A DNA stretch of 64,000 nucleotides from Ciona intestinalis (taxonomy: Eukaryota; Chordata; Ascidiacea; Phlebobranchia; Cionidae): the NCBI RefSeq assembly GCF_000224145.3, contig NC_020166.2, positions 5,834,927 to 5,898,926 on the forward strand. Reading direction: 5' to 3'. Under the pieces are notes generated by a model. The model searched no databases and was not told the DNA's origin. It saw only the letters and a list, made by a program, of their open reading frames with translations. Numbering within the stretch: position 1 is the first letter of the stretch; every line of letters begins with the position of its first letter. Made by a program: the position numbers and the translations under genes. Shown in pieces: positions 23,701-38,310 of the stretch.

Positions 23701-26700
23701 TGACGCATATGGATTGCTATTGCGGCTCGCCTACTTTCTCATTACTACGCGATGATTGTTTAATTGCTCCAGCGTGCACTTGCAGAGCGTTCAATTGTGG
23801 TGTAATATCCAAAAATACATTAATTCGTAATTGTATCGTTGAATTTACGTAAAGACTTGGTAAATTACACCCACAACGATAAACACTTCCGTATTCCCAT
23901 GGACATTAAACTGTAATTAAGCAAATTCGTCGTCGTACACGTTAATCCAACTAAAACCATCCCAGACTGCTCTGTGTACCACTTTACTCCCAGCAGCTGC
24001 CTCTGCGCAACTCCTGAACCGTCAGCAGGCTCTCTTATGGACGGAGCAAATACGCAAAGGGCTCTTGAATTAAATGAGTTTTGAACCATTACACAAGTAC
24101 CGCTACTTCAAACAGTTCGTTACGTGTATCCAATGACAGAACGATAGAATGTTTTCAAGATTAATCCAAACTACGTTTCGCAAACTCGGAAACTGAGATT
24201 TCTGAGCCGTCTCGTCCGCTGTCCTCCGTTGGTCCCAATACACCACACGAACACAAGTCTTAATGTAACCTTGTCGTGTGTGGTCTGGCTCTTATATATT
24301 TATGAAGGTGACATATGAATGACAGATTCAACCAAGCAGAAATAACGGACCAGTTAAACTAATCTTTCAATTTTGCATACAATTGAAACTCACAAGGATC
24401 AGAAGACTATCTCCAACAATACAACTCGTAAACAGCTATGTTAGCGGAAGCTTCCCTTCGTACAGGGTTTATGAGCGCTTGTCCGATTACAGAGACTTCC
24501 AAAATGTTTTAGTAATATATTATTGCGACTTTTGCATTTGAATTTGCTAAAGTACAGTCGTACATTTTATTTTTAAAGCGGGCTTCTCTTTTTTGACTTC
24601 ATTTATATGAATTCTGCATCGTTTCAAGCGACCAATAATAGCATCTATTAACAGTTAAAAACAACTAGGTTTTGTTGTCATTGAAAATGTTCAGAAGATA
24701 TTTTTGCTGGGCCTTAGATCTCTTCGATGCCTCCTATTGTAACATACGTGTGCATATGTCGGTTGTATTGAACGTAAATCTATTTCACCTTCGGTTGACT
24801 CTTACGTGTGGATGTTATACAACGCGTGTCTATCGTTTGGTGCGCTTTGCAAATTCCGCTTTAATAATTGATCCTTTGTGGTCACAAAATGATGTCGTCT
24901 TTTGTACTCCCCCACTAATTCTTTCAATTATCGCATTCCGACCGGATTATACTGTTTTCTTTCAGCTTTTGTGCGCAAACGAGTTACCAGCCAATGTCAA
25001 CTATTCAGTTCATAAACCGCCACGCTCTGGTGGTAATGGCACCTTGTAATGTAGATATAATTCATACTGAAAGCATACGACAATAAATGCTGTCACGGAA
25101 CGGCGGAAAATTCGAAATATTTATGATTTGTTATACTTTTTTGCACGCAGCTGTACCGGGTGGCCTTTGTACGACCAACCGCGACGTTTTAGTAAATTTC
25201 ATTTACCCTCCTATGCGTTAAAATAGAAACCGTATTTATAAACCCCATGATGCAATTTCCGCTTGACCGACAAAAGGGGAACACGTCAGGCACATTGCCC
25301 AACGTGCAATTACCCGTTTTTGATATATACCCAACCGCCCTACGAACTTGTGCTTTAAACAGGAGCCGAGAGTGTGTCGTGGAAGGGTTTCCGTGATTCG
25401 TCGTAACTATCCGTGGCGATCCGATGCGGTCGCTTAAAACAGCATCGCGATATTTCATACCGTTGGACTCGCCCGCTGTAAGAGACGGGGGAAGGAAACT
25501 GGCTGAGACTACCCACGCCTACTTCCTGCAACAAGCGATCTGAGGTCCCAGGTCACTGTTTTGCGAGGAGACACTTTCCCCAACCGACGCGGTTAAACGG
25601 AAAGCTAGGTCTGTTGCTCTTTCCTGCTCGCTGTCTTATACACATAACAGCTGTCACCTAAACGTCAACAACTCGTAATTCTTACCTAAAGTCCGGAAGC
25701 GGATTTGGGGTATTATCGACTACCGCATCAGATTTACCCAAGTCAAGTAAAGCTACAAGCTCCATTAACAGCGTCTCTATAGTGGTCACTTCCAAGTGTT
25801 ATTACATCGGTTAACAGGTGAACCTTCACCCTCACCCCCACTTCCACGCTATTAGTAACCGATTCACGTTTTTGCGTTACTTCAATCGCTGTTACGTGAC
25901 GGCGCAGACTAATCGTTTGCAGCCATGCGCGACCCATCTATTTGCACGCGCACTGAGGGACCGAAGTAGGTCTGTCACTGCTAATTGTCCGTTTCAATCG
26001 TCGACTTCGGTCGTGGGGTAAATGCCTTCCTTGCGGAAATGTGTGATCGGTCATACACAATTATATATACCTTATACCGTGCCGCATTTTCGTCGCTTTT
26101 ATATGATGTATTATTTAGGCGCTATAAACGTCTATATTTGGAAACCAGTTGCCTTGTACAGCAACCAACTCAGCAAAATAGTGGTGTGTCTTTTACATAC
26201 AAACATTACGTAACTGTTCCAAAAATGTTCGACTCTGCGTAGAGTGTCGTTCAGCATTAAAATATGTGGATCCGGTTATACTGTGCGTTACTATCGGGGG
26301 TACGTGGCTATTTTAAATTCGAGCAATTACTTTGAAATTGTTGTTAGGGTGTATATAATCTAGATGGCGACAACATCTGTTTTTTCTATTGAACATTCGA
26401 TCATTTTTATGGCGCTACAAGGGTGACGTTTCCTCCTTTTATCAAAGCGAGAATAAAAGGAGCTTGGTGGCTTCGCACGTTCATCAAAGGGGCGGAGTTC
26501 AAAGAGCTTTGTATGGACCCTGCCTTTCAAAGCTTACGGCATTCAAGCTAAGAAAGCGCCAGTCTGGTTAATTCCCTAATTTCAAATTGCCCCTCGACGG
26601 TACAGCTGCAGCGCGTCGCGTCACGCCCACGTAAGTGTGTATTTTGAATCACATTTGTTTCGTCATAATAATAAAGTGGTTTGGTGACCATTGAGTCTGC

Positions 26701-29700
26701 GGCGCGGACCGGCAATGATTCGCGCACTAATGGAACAATTCTCGAGATGATCGATTTCGAAGCGATATTCCGCCTCGCACGCCAAGCTAATCATGGGCGA
26801 GTTAACGAGCCAACTGACGCGGTGGATTCCTCGTCACATTTGCAGAACTAAATCGCAGCTCAAGAACTCATTTCCCGACGCGCTTTCTCACGATCGCGTC
26901 ACGTGATAGGAGCAGTTTCAGGGGCGATGCAGACGACGCGCCCTCGCTAATGGAGCAGTGTGGAATGCCCATGCGACGCCAACCCAGCACTAATCGACTA
27001 TCTGGAGTTTACAGAACGTTCAGGTGTAGTACGGGGGCCTGGGAACCTTCTCTTCGGATCCCGCCCGACCCGGTGATTCTTGGCGCGGCAGACATTACGT
27101 AATCGTCGCTGCGTCACAATGCCGTGGATTTCACAGTTAATTGTTTGTGTGCTTTGCACTTTCGCTTGTTGTGCACACATGATAGCGAATAACAGGCAGG
27201 CCAAACGGGAAATATCACTCGTCACCAGAGACGTAATTTTCAATCTGATTTCAACCGTTCACAGCAATCTGTGATTTGAAAAATCGCTACCAAATGTGGT
27301 CATAAATGATATATATTAGCGACTATATACGGTTCGTGTGGAAATCTCTACCGTTAACTCCCAGATTTAACGGCTTACCAGAGCGATTTGCGGTAATTTT
27401 ACGGTAAGTAACAAAATCCCGAGCAGAAACCGCTCTCGCCCCTCCAACTGCTGTAATCTGACCCGACATTTCGAGGCATGAAAGGATTAGTGATCTACGA
27501 AGTTGCTACTTCTACAGAAAGGTGGCCATCTCGACCGATTTAGCCGTATCTTACGATCCTGTTACCCAGGCAACATTGAAACTTTTGCGTCACAATTGCG
27601 ACTCGGTTGCGCAAGAAGCTTACCGATAAACAAAGCGACGCGTGGAGAGCGAACAGGTGGCGCAGATTGTTAATTCGTAGCCAATATTTAAATAGCAGTT
27701 TAATCACCTATGTGGATTTTCACAGCTACCAAACTACGTAAAATTTTGAGGTGTGTATTTGTATTGCCCTAGACAGCGTTAAATCTTAAAATAAACTATG
27801 CGCTCATGTTGTAGTTGCTGCTAATCGTAGCACTTTTCCGTTATGGATATAAAAGTGTTTGCAGGTGTATACGGTTGGATTTAATTTCAATCATCCATAA
27901 CAACAGACTTGAAAATGAAAGTTACGTTTCGATCGGTTTCCTGTACGATATTCTAATCAAAAGAGCATTAACATAAGGTATTATAACAAAACACGTGCGA
28001 GCGCACAAGGACAAACCAGACCACGTCACGAACTTCTTAAAAAAGATACACGACGTCCACACTTAACGTGGCTTAGGTTAAAACGTCGAATTATCTGTAC
28101 GATCCCCGTATCGGACGTAATTGTATTTGCGCTTTCAATGTGAACAGTATAATGTTTAAAAAACAGTGGGAGGCCGTCGTGTCCTTTATATTTCTCTTAA
28201 ATGACGTAATTTTGTCAAGCTCAACCGGCATCAGCAACCATAGTAGAAATAAACCTTTTACGAAACCAGCACTAACGAAGCAATGAACCAAAAAAGCGAA
28301 GAAATCAGCGATACAATCTCACTATTGCTGTTTTATTATTCCAGATATGGTTTGGTGGCAATTTATACAGCGAAAGGCCAGTTCATCAACCCGACCACTT
28401 AGAAACAGCATAGAAGTCTGATTGAGCGGGCAGACATCTCTAACGGCCGAGTGCTAATCCGAAAACCCTAAACATCTTCTATGTTTTCGTTTCCTGTGCC
28501 AAGTGCTACTGATGGGAAGTGGGTCAGGTTAATCAATACACCTCGGTTTTAAATAAGAGTTATACTTATATACAGTAGGGGTAGTTTTCCACACAAACTA
28601 GGGCACATTCCGTTTGGGACTGCAAGTACATTACAACTTCAATTTTAACTTTATGGTGTCAATCGATTTTGGGAGAACACACATCAGCTTTAAGTATAAA
28701 CACGTGCACATTATTGGAATATGACATTAGTTTTCTTATAATAAACTTTAGCTTGTAACAAACTTTCTTGTCTATTTATAAACTTGTTGTACGCGTAGTT
28801 AGCTAACGACAGCTATTGAAAGAAAAACGAAACATAGGAAAACCCAGACAAAGTCGACGAGCAGCTTTGCTATTGAGTTTGGACAAGCAACAAACGTTTC
28901 CTTCCGTTCGTTGTCATATCGGATCAGCACTTTTAAGCCTCGACCTCCTTTCGGAAGCCATGGGCCAACCAATGTTGTGAGTTATATATGGGGATGGATA
29001 GGAACAGTTTTTCGTGTACACAAACTGTCTTTATCGCTCTGATCGCTGTTTCTCGAAAATGCTATGATTTCATTTGTCGTGATACGCTGCCCTCGAAATC
29101 GTATGAACATTCTACTTGGGCCATTAAACCAACACGAACATTGTTTGATCGATCCTTTCAAAAGAAACTTATTGTAACAAAGGCCCGGTATGGCTCGAGC
29201 CACTCAAAAGGTGCGTTTCAACGAGAATTAGGTTAAAAATACGACGATGCAAGATACTCGAAAGATTACAGGGTTGAAAATGCGGCAATGAATTGATCGT
29301 TTCTATTATAAACATACCAGGGGCGTGCCTTGTTTTTTCTGCCATTGCCCCAAATTCCTCGGGCCCGATTTCCATTGGAGTAATCGAAACCTAGCTTATC
29401 TTACTAAGTTGTTACCGGCATAGGCAAAAATGCGCCGATCACTCCTATGTGTTGGTTTACACAGCAGTTTCAAATCGGGTGATAAAACCTTATCAGACAG
29501 TTTAACTTTTTCAAGAGTTTAGGAAAGGGTTGAAGTCGCCCGTAAGAGGATTTTCTACCGTGTGAAGAAAAACAACGCAAGGATACTATTATTAAAATGG
29601 TGAAGCTCTTGATTTCATACATTAGCCGTTTACATCATGAAAAGTCAACTATTTTGTGGGCCTTAATCTTAAGTATTTCTCCAGGCGGTTTTGTAACTCG

Positions 29701-32266
29701 AACCGAGCTACGCGCTCTTACAGTTTTTAAACATCGCAACCAGTTTTTACGAGTCGTATCCCGGGGTAGGTAAAGAAAACGTCGGGAATGGACAGTTATA
29801 GGAAACCGTGGGTGTGGTGCAAAAGTAATACCAACTCAAAGTAAATGCCGCTAAAACAATGTAAACCTCACCGGAGCTATTGTCGTTGTGTTATAATGGC
29901 CAAACAAACATGCTTATATACAGGTCATTTGATGCGTGGTTGTTTGTTGGTGATTGTTGATTTAGGTGGAGCTTTTATTGGGGTAAACAAAGACTTATTG
30001 GAATTTGGAGACAAGACGACCACGCAGACAGCATTACATTTTCTACAATCACGCGTAATGACTCAGTTAAAACCACGTATAATAGGGTGGGGAAGATGGG
30101 ACACCTTTTCATTCTATTTTCTCATCCCATTTGGTAGTAAACAAAGATTATTCAAAGAACTAAAAAACCATATCCTCACGACGACCATGGACTGTTTTTA
30201 ATTGGTACTATAGGAATTTAAATTATTAAAAATTCTTTAGAACCCGGCTTAAGCAGCGCAGATTTACAAACACGATACACACAAAACTTCCGGCAAAAAT
30301 TAAACTGAAAAGTAAACGAGAATCGTGTGAACTGCGGACATGATGTTGTAACCGGGTGTCGTTAGTTCCCTCAGCGCGTCAAAGGTGTAGCGAGATGTTT
30401 CTTTGTACTTACATAGGATCTCAATTTACCGGTAACTGTTTCACTCAAAAGATTATCTGAAATCAGATCGCGTAGAATTCAACTACTATATAGCGCGGGT
30501 CACCTCACTTGTTAAGCAAAATACACTATGCACCACCTAGCGAAAATGATTAAGACATCTTAAGTTTACGTCATAATAATGTGTGTTTTTTGTGAAAGCC
30601 AAAATTAACAAATGTGAGTTTTTCTCGTGGATTTGTTTTGTTTGTCATAACAGATTGGCTGCCGATTTTACGCTCAACAAGGTCGTAAAACACTTTATGT
30701 AAGCTATTATTTACTTCATACAAGCAATGCCGACTTTGAATAACCGCCCTTTTTAAGAAAAATTCTCGAGTATCAAACTGAACATATTGGTTGTCAAAAA
30801 CACGACCATGATACATCAATGGTTTGACAGTTTCGGCTTTATCAGCATTGTATTTGCTGTGTGACGTTTCCCAATATAGCGCGGCTGCGAAATTGAAAAA
30901 ATATTAATTCAATTGTGGTTGTACAACCCGCCCAGCCTTATCCCTTGCTCGGATGCTCGCACATTAAGCTGTTTTTCTTGCGTATTATTGTTAGCTAATA
31001 CGTGTTGTATACAGGGTCGTTTACCATGACCACATCAGAAGGACTAACGCTTTTTGTTCGGGCGAAATTTTAAAGTTCAGAGGCAGTGACCAAAATCCCT
31101 GCTTTTGAAAAATGCCATGTTATTGTAGTGGGTAGCGAACAAAACCATTATTACACACACGGGAAAATCCGTTATATGACAACGTATTCACTGACGGCGT
31201 GGTAAGATATATATATGTTACCTAAACTTTCAAAGACGACAGACTCGCTTTACCCCATTTACATATATAAACCTATTGATTTGCCTACACTTCGCACTTT
31301 CAACGGAAAAGTTATTTTTAAAGAGTAAAAACATGGGCGTGAGCTCCTACAGATTCGTAGCTAGCGACGTTGGTATATTGTATGGTTAACTGTTTTGGGA
31401 GGCGGGAACTGCCGGGGCGTTCGGCAGCCCTAAACCGTCTTTGTTTGCTTACACAACAGTTTCAAACGTGTCCGGAGCGTTGAGTGTAAACGGAGAGGAC
31501 ATCAAGGCTCGGTATACGAGACGATACAAGATAAAAAGGGGCGAAAGTGTTTCGCGAAACAAACCCCTGAGCCCATTGTATCGAACCCGGACCTCTAACA
31601 ACAAAACTTATTGGTCGCACCGTCGGGTTAAAATACAAACAGGTTTACAATTCTGGCTTGGGCTTACGTAATGCTGCTCAGGCGGGCTTGGAGTGGGCAG
31701 TTAGCTTTATAATGAAACATGATCACCAGCGCCTGTCTTATATAGAAAAGAGTCGTGTCCCTGCAGAGTCGAGATTACATGAAGGTTGCTTTCAAGCCGC
31801 TACAATAAGGCACTAGTTCACCGTATCGCATTACAGACGTCACTAAGTGCTGGAGTTCTGGCATTCCAGGCCTCCACCCGGCAAATCCACACCAAAGTAC
31901 CGGTAGCGTCGCCTTTAAAGCGTTCGTTAACAGCCTGTTCTAAATATACATCACTCGTCTCTAATAGGAATATTTCCGGGGCAGTTGGATTGTGCAATTG
32001 ACTATTCCCAGCGCGTAAAAAAAATATAGAGCGACGGCTAAAAATCTTAAACAATATTGCAGTTTCTGATCACTATTCCAACTATATATAAAAAACTAAT
32101 CACCCAAAAGCAAAATTATATACGAATGTAATAAAGCAACTTTTGGTTTTTGTTTAAAAAGTTTGCAAAATACTCATAAATATCATCCTTGATATTGGCA
32201 TGCTAGCTATTGCGCAATTACTTTCTTCTGGTGTCTGTAAATGGAGATAAACAAAAGAGCACTTAC
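20749..32266. other. Gene-poor interval upstream of laminin alpha
   Basis: About 11.5 kb with no gene I can support. Scattered short frames lack conserved motifs. One MITE half-copy lies at 30079-30207. The interval is repeat-poor, and may be intergenic regulatory DNA, or intron 1 if the exon at 32267-32729 belongs to laminin. Confidence 0.6.
30079..30207. mobile_element. TAGGGTGGGG-type MITE, half copy
   Basis: Begins TAATAGGGTGGGGAAGATGG with GACACCTTTTCATTCTATTT and the family segment GGTAGTAAACAAAGATTATT. The right inverted repeat is missing; the copy ends near GACCATGGACTGTTTTTAAT. Confidence 0.75.
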
Positions 32267-32729
32267 CGGCAGTCGGAGTGAACTCTGGAGTAAGATAACG
32301 CAAATCGACTATGTTATCCTGGGCGTATGTCGTCTTCAGACAGCACAGCAACATAAGGATCCATCCAAATACACGGACAACTGATAGCGATAATCCAGTA
32401 GGAACGAAGGAGCTTGGATTTAAAGTAAGCCTATTTTCGCCTTTGAAAAGCACAAACGCGTCTCTGAAATTGTCCTTGTGTCCAGCAATCAGTGACAAAT
32501 TGCTGTTCCTTGCCACAGACGGTTGCCTGCCACATAGCCGCAAGTGCATCTTTGAACACTGAGAGCATCTGCGACAGGAACTTGGTCCGCTCGGGGCATG
32601 ATGCGTTTTATCGGGCAATTCCTCGTCTTGCTGCTTCGTTTGCGGCAAAATTAATAATCGTTCTACCGAAGTCATCATTGTAATTGATTTCGTTTCAACG
32701 TCCTTTTTGGCGCCATCTTTTAACGTCAT
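32267..32729 (-). CDS. Candidate first coding exon with a membrane/signal segment, gene unidentified
   Basis: An open frame reads from the ATG at 32729 for 154 codons plus one base and ends at a consensus donor (GTAAGT). The frame is open further upstream to about 32837. Residues 117-135 are hydrophobic (VFGWILMLLCCL), followed by TTYAQDNIVDLRYLTPEFTPTA. The N-terminal part is polar with a Cys cluster (SSCRRCSQCSK). Possible readings: signal-anchor of a type II membrane protein whose other exons I cannot find, or an alternative first exon of laminin alpha, since the phase-1 donor would join in frame to the exon at 18655. Confidence 0.35.
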
Positions 32730-32837
32730 CTCATTCAGTGCTTCCCTGGAGTCGAGTCCGATAGTTTTTTTTTCAAATACAGAACTCCTACGGAAGCAAT
32801 ACTGGCCACAGCACCTTCTGTGGAAAAGAAAGATCAA

Positions 32838-35800
32838 ATTTAACTCTTCCGAATAATGTTTGTTAACCAGCTGACTACACAGTCTTGATTAATCTAGATC
32901 GCACCTTTGTCAACACTCTACCGATAACCGGCACTCACATTCAAGTATATACCATGATAAATATATGGCGGCGACGTGACGTGTATATTCAATGCGTGTG
33001 AAGCACCGATATAATGCAAACTGTCTGTTACGCACAATCAAGAGTGAAATTTCACGCCGGCCACATTCTTTAATATTATGATTAGATTATAAAAGTATCT
33101 GAACTTCAACGAATGCACAAGGGATGCGACCTTTATCAAGTTTCCTGTGTCTATAATGCATCGAGCAGACAAATGCATTATTACGCAATGCTTCTTCCCG
33201 CAAAACCTGGTAGGCAAAGACAGCGCCGGATTTAGAATGACACGATTACGCCAAAAACGGCAAATCGGGCGGTCCAAATTTTTCACCTTTCAAATTTCTA
33301 CGCCAGTCGGTTCAATACGTCACGTATAGTCCACGATTCGCTCCTCGCAAAAATAGCAAGTGTTTGCCTTCGCTTGTGTGCCAAGCGATTAACGGACCAC
33401 AATAGCTTATCCATTAACCATTCCCCAAACAATCTCCACTTTTCCGCTGCCAATACTTCTAGTCTTCTTCGTTTACCCACTTTCCCCACGTCTGGAATTT
33501 AGAGCTCAGCACTTCCCACGACAAGAACAAGAGGAAAATGCCTAATCTGCCAACTTCTCAATACTTAGCTATTAAACACTTGTTCTAACTGTTCTTAACG
33601 CTCCCCCTGGGAAAATCTCGACTTTGCTCTGGTTAGCCCTTGGCATCAGAGCCAAAAAGCGCAAATCGTTAATCTAAATACGTACTTCCACTATCCCCAG
33701 TTAACAGCACACGGCATAAATGCTGGTAAATTGATCCAAATTCACTAGGGCACCCATGGTAACACTATCCCATGTTAAAACACAAGGTCTTTGGTAACGG
33801 TTACGAACCAAGCTGCCGCAAATTGCCCAGTGCCCAGCGTTCATACTTTGCGCCTTTTAGAGCATACAAAGCTCGGAACAATCACGGAAGCTAAAGCCAT
33901 GTGAACTCTGACTGCGTGTTTTCGATCAAAGACGCAATGACAGCAATCACGAGATAACTTTCGATGAGTCCTGTGGTGACTGTTTAGAGCGATTCAATTT
34001 GAATGACGTTCGAGAAAGCACTGACCACTTTGTCAGCTCCTTATGACCCAATAAACGGTCGACAATGGGGCCGTGCATGACACGGTACGATTCTAATCAT
34101 CAGCATCTTGACATGGGGAAGTACTGGTATACGATATCTCTGCTGCGATTTGGACTGGAGCTGTCCATATTCTCACGTCTGCCTCTCTAACGGGACAAAT
34201 TCCACACATAAGGCTATCTGCATAAATATAACGCCCATACATTACGTTTTATTCAGAATTGCTAAACTCCTGCTACATTAAAATAAGGCATAACTGTCTA
34301 TACTGATAAAAGTAAAGGATTTTCTCAAAACCCAGGTTATTGTATTGCTTATACACTCATATCTTTATGTAAACATTATAATTAGACTGCAATGCAGAAC
34401 TGTGCTATCTCGACTATGCATTAACCCAAGGGACCAACGCCTTTCCCTCCTGCACGTTATACTCTTGGCGCTATGGCACAACTGCAACACTGCATGATGT
34501 GATCATCGCTTATAAACCACTGATGCAATCCATAGGGTATGGTTAACGTTAATTTATTTAATTCAATTTAATGCAGGACTCGTTGTCCACACGCCAAGTG
34601 TCTTATCTGCGTTTAAAAGTAGATTGACAGTGTAAACGTATAAATATTGATCTTGACGGTAAGCATATTTCTACGTATACCTTTACAGTTGACATTCGAA
34701 AGACGGTAAAATCCCTTTTTAACTACAGGTAATTAACCTATGTCTTGACACAACTGTAATTTTCATTAACAAATATGCAGGCAAACACATTGTAACAGTG
34801 AAAAAAACTACGCTTTGTATAAAGCACTGTTTAATCATACATATATGGTAGGGTGGGGTAAGATGGGACACCCTTAGCACATAATAACTAAATATCCTAA
34901 TCGTGTTTTTAACAACGGTCCATGACAGACTTAAGGTTCCGTTTTTATAATTCTTTTAATGTTCTTTGTTTACCATCAAATGGGACGAGAAAATATAATG
35001 AAAACGTGTCCCGTCTTCCCTCGTCCTACTACATTTAAGTACATATGAATTCAAAACTGCTTTGCTCAGATATTTCCTTTCCTAACTGCAACCTATTGAG
35101 ACCCCAGCTGTAGCTTCAGCTTACCTTCCAGCAAAGGCGTTAAGCTTCATATACAATCTATATACAAAAAATAACACAATAGCTTCGATGACTGTGCTAA
35201 CTATGGCTACCCAATGTCAGGTAAACATATAATCGATTACGTTCGCTGTCCGGAAGATATTATTCCGACCACAGGGCTGACTGGAATGTATGTGTGCATG
35301 CCGCTTATTCAATTTACCTCGCGTATGGGCTCAATAGCTTTGTATGGCATTCACGCCCTATTGTAATCCGAACGCAAAACACAGACATTTGTAAGATTAC
35401 CCAGTAATGCTCTCCCCACGTGCGCCCTCTCTCTTCCTTTCACTGAGCGATCTAGTGGTTAAATACGCCGGCAGTATCCTTTGATCGCATCTTGTTTGAT
35501 AGCGTTATATGGATCGGGGGCACACCTGATGTTTGCGAGTGACACGCCGCATAAAGCATACGCCATTGCGCCGCGTGTGGCCTCACTTGGAAGTATACAC
35601 CATACCAGGGGAACGATTTGATGGAGAGACCGTCAAAAAATAAAAGCCTATTTTAATACGAAATTTCCGCATAGTAGTAAAACGAACCCACCTATATTCC
35701 ATATGTTTTTATCCCTTTAGTTTTGACTCCGATTTATGTACACCTCTTGCGTAAACTCAACTCTTATCTGTGACGCAGTGTTCGCAAACACTATGAGGAT

Positions 35801-38262
35801 TACAGGCGTCGGCGAAACAAAGTACATTGGGAAGATTTGCTTATGACAAATATAATATTAAGAGATAAGTAAACAGTGGGCGTACGTCTAAGGCACCTCG
35901 CTCTCGGCTAAAACTGTTTGACTTGTCGGTTGCTCCAAAACCGTTTCTTCTCAGGAATCTTAAACAGCTAAAGATAGGGCTGAGAAAACTTAATTAGATT
36001 TTTTTAAATGCTAAGGAATGGAACAGTATTTTTAAATGCCGCGTTGGTGTTTCATTTTTAATAACATTTTAATTGGTTTTCGAATTGAACAGATTCACTG
36101 TAGTTTCAGAACACGTACAAGAGGCTTTTTACCCAAATCCATCAAATGAGTTAAAACCGATTGGCAGTGACCGGATAAATTTTAACTCAGATGAAACATT
36201 TCAAAGTAAAACGTTTCGTTTTTCTATAAATTACATTGCTCCGCCCACCTGCCTGTTTGTGTATCGGTATTTTACTTTCAACATCCGCCAGATAAGTGGA
36301 TTTAAATCTTAAACATGGAGGCATGAGAGGCGTTCCATAAGGTGAACTTTACATTGGGTGGGGCAGAAGCGATCCTTCAGACGCTGCCGGAAACCTATTC
36401 CAAACGCGCACGACAGCAAATAAAAAAGCGACGGCGCTTCTACCAATAGAACTGGGGTCGCGAATCGATCTAATCCTCTAATCTTTTAATCCACGCCGCC
36501 TTTTCCCTCCTCCCCGCCGAACGTAGACGATTCCGCTAGATATATTCGCCACACAATACAAAGTTGTATGTTCGATTTCGCTAAGCATTTGAGGTACCGC
36601 CCGCTAAATACTGATTTCGTGACATGCTGTAGTATACCTTGAACCAATCCCATTTGCCAAGGATACGGTGAGGTGAATTTTTCAAGTCGGCTCTGGCCGC
36701 TTCCGGCCCCGAGCACATTATCTCTCATTTCCTGAGCTTTCAACTTGGTCTCAACCGACGACTTTCCGTAGAATTAGTCACGCATGCTGTGGCAGAACTA
36801 AATTGCATTTTAAAATAGAAATGACATCAAGTCTACGCAAGAAACCGACCAGATTCGCGCAGGGAAAATTCAATGCCCTCATTATTGTAAACGGCCGGGC
36901 GTAAGCAGTTTCTGATGTGGATATTAATACGGTATCCTGGCGCAGGATGCCTGGGTCAATGGTGAGATCGCGACACTTCAAAGTCCTAATTCTATTATCG
37001 CTGTCGTAATGAGTCATTCGCACCTCTGCCAATGTGACACTCGCAGCACAACTCGTTAAGCGACCTTGCCATTGCTCCCATGAGAGTTAAAACCGGTAGC
37101 GCGGCCTATTACTGCTGCATTGCTTGTAATTCAGGAATTCTAATGTTTCAAGAACCAAGAGCCGCTGGAATTCAAAAGACTGGGTTTTGAACAAGGGGCG
37201 TTAGTGTCTAGTACTGAAAAAAGAGAGCGCAAATAATGTTTGAATTTTTACGTGCGAATAGAACGGTTTTTGCATTCCCTTGCTGCCACCTAGCGGCAAG
37301 GCGAAATTAAAGACAGCCATTCGTTTCCATTTACCCGCGAATTTTATCTGTACTGCACCACATATTCTTTATATTATTTCAACTTCCTTTGGTTCGATTT
37401 TTATATCAAATATCCACAATATAATGTTACAAACACCAACAACTTCACAACAATATTTAGCTTTATCATAGGCAGTCTATATCTCTTTTAATCATGCACA
37501 GTCTATAATTCTAATCAGCAAAATAGTAAAACATTATACAAATCTACGGCAACAAAAATAACCATGATTTGCCCTTACCCTTCTCCAAAAGTCTACCATG
37601 ACCACATGCCCACCGTTCTTATATAACACGTCCATCCCGGTGTAAAACACCGCATGAGGAAGCAATATGAAGGATTTATGAAAACTCCACATGCTAATAT
37701 TAGCACAATAAGACATGGAGGACCACAAATAAAACCTTTGTGATTGAACTTCCATTTTTTAAATAGGTCAGGAGTCAAAAAACTGGATAAGTAACAATTC
37801 TATTCATGCTTGAAACGGATAGGAGAAATAAGCTGAAAATGACTGCGGAAGTGCACGAGAAATAACTGAATTTACACTGACACGGTTTTGTTAAAACTAC
37901 ATTCGTTTTCTGTGGTTTGTAAGATAAACATCATCGCGAGTACGCAACAAATTTATGTATTTACAAAATCCAAATATTCAATCTACAGGTTACCCTGGTA
38001 AAATCCGTGTAAATAAACACCAAACGAAATCAAAACCACAGATTTAAAACTAATAAGACCTTTTACCAAGTATATGAAGAAATTAAACGAAAACCATCAT
38101 CAAATCGCAGAACGTTGGTTGGCATTACGGGTGTTATATACAAAATCATCTATATTACAGTTGATCATTAGCTAAATAAGTAGAATTATCGTTAATTGCA
38201 GTTTTACTGCGTTTGGTTATTCATGTTTTGAGGAAACTGATGACGTGTGACATGGTTTCGAA
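32838..38262. other. Gene-poor interval
   Basis: No exon chain or conserved domain found on either strand. Contains one full MITE at 34847-35031. Short open frames (for example 36073-36312 and 37534-37778) lack motifs and splice support. Confidence 0.55.
34847..35031. mobile_element. TAGGGTGGGG-type MITE, full copy
   Basis: About 185 bp with inverted ends (GGTAGGGTGGGGTAAGATGG on the left, GTCCCGTCTTCCCTCGTCCT on the right) and the shared interior TTAGCACATAATAACTAAAT and ATGTTCTTTGTTTACCATCA. Confidence 0.8.
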
Positions 38263-38310
38263 ACACACAAGCACACACACACACACACACACACACACAA
38301 GCACGCACAT
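38263..38310. repeat. CA dinucleotide microsatellite
   Basis: An uninterrupted run of (CA) units of about 30 bases, bordered by AAGC and GCACGCACAT. Confidence 0.95.

Noticed and set aside
24672..25049. 125-codon plus-strand frame
   Set aside because: Starts at a non-ATG codon, lacks motifs, and has no convincing splice sites or promoter.
27080..27274. 64-codon plus-strand frame with a signal-peptide-like hydrophobic stretch
   Set aside because: No TATA box, splice site or poly(A) context was noted, and hydrophobic chance frames of this size are common.
29328..29400. Possible minus-strand exon with a GTATGT donor that could follow the exon at 32267
   Set aside because: Phase would allow a join, but the acceptor lacks a pyrimidine tract, the product is unrecognisable, and no further exon was found.
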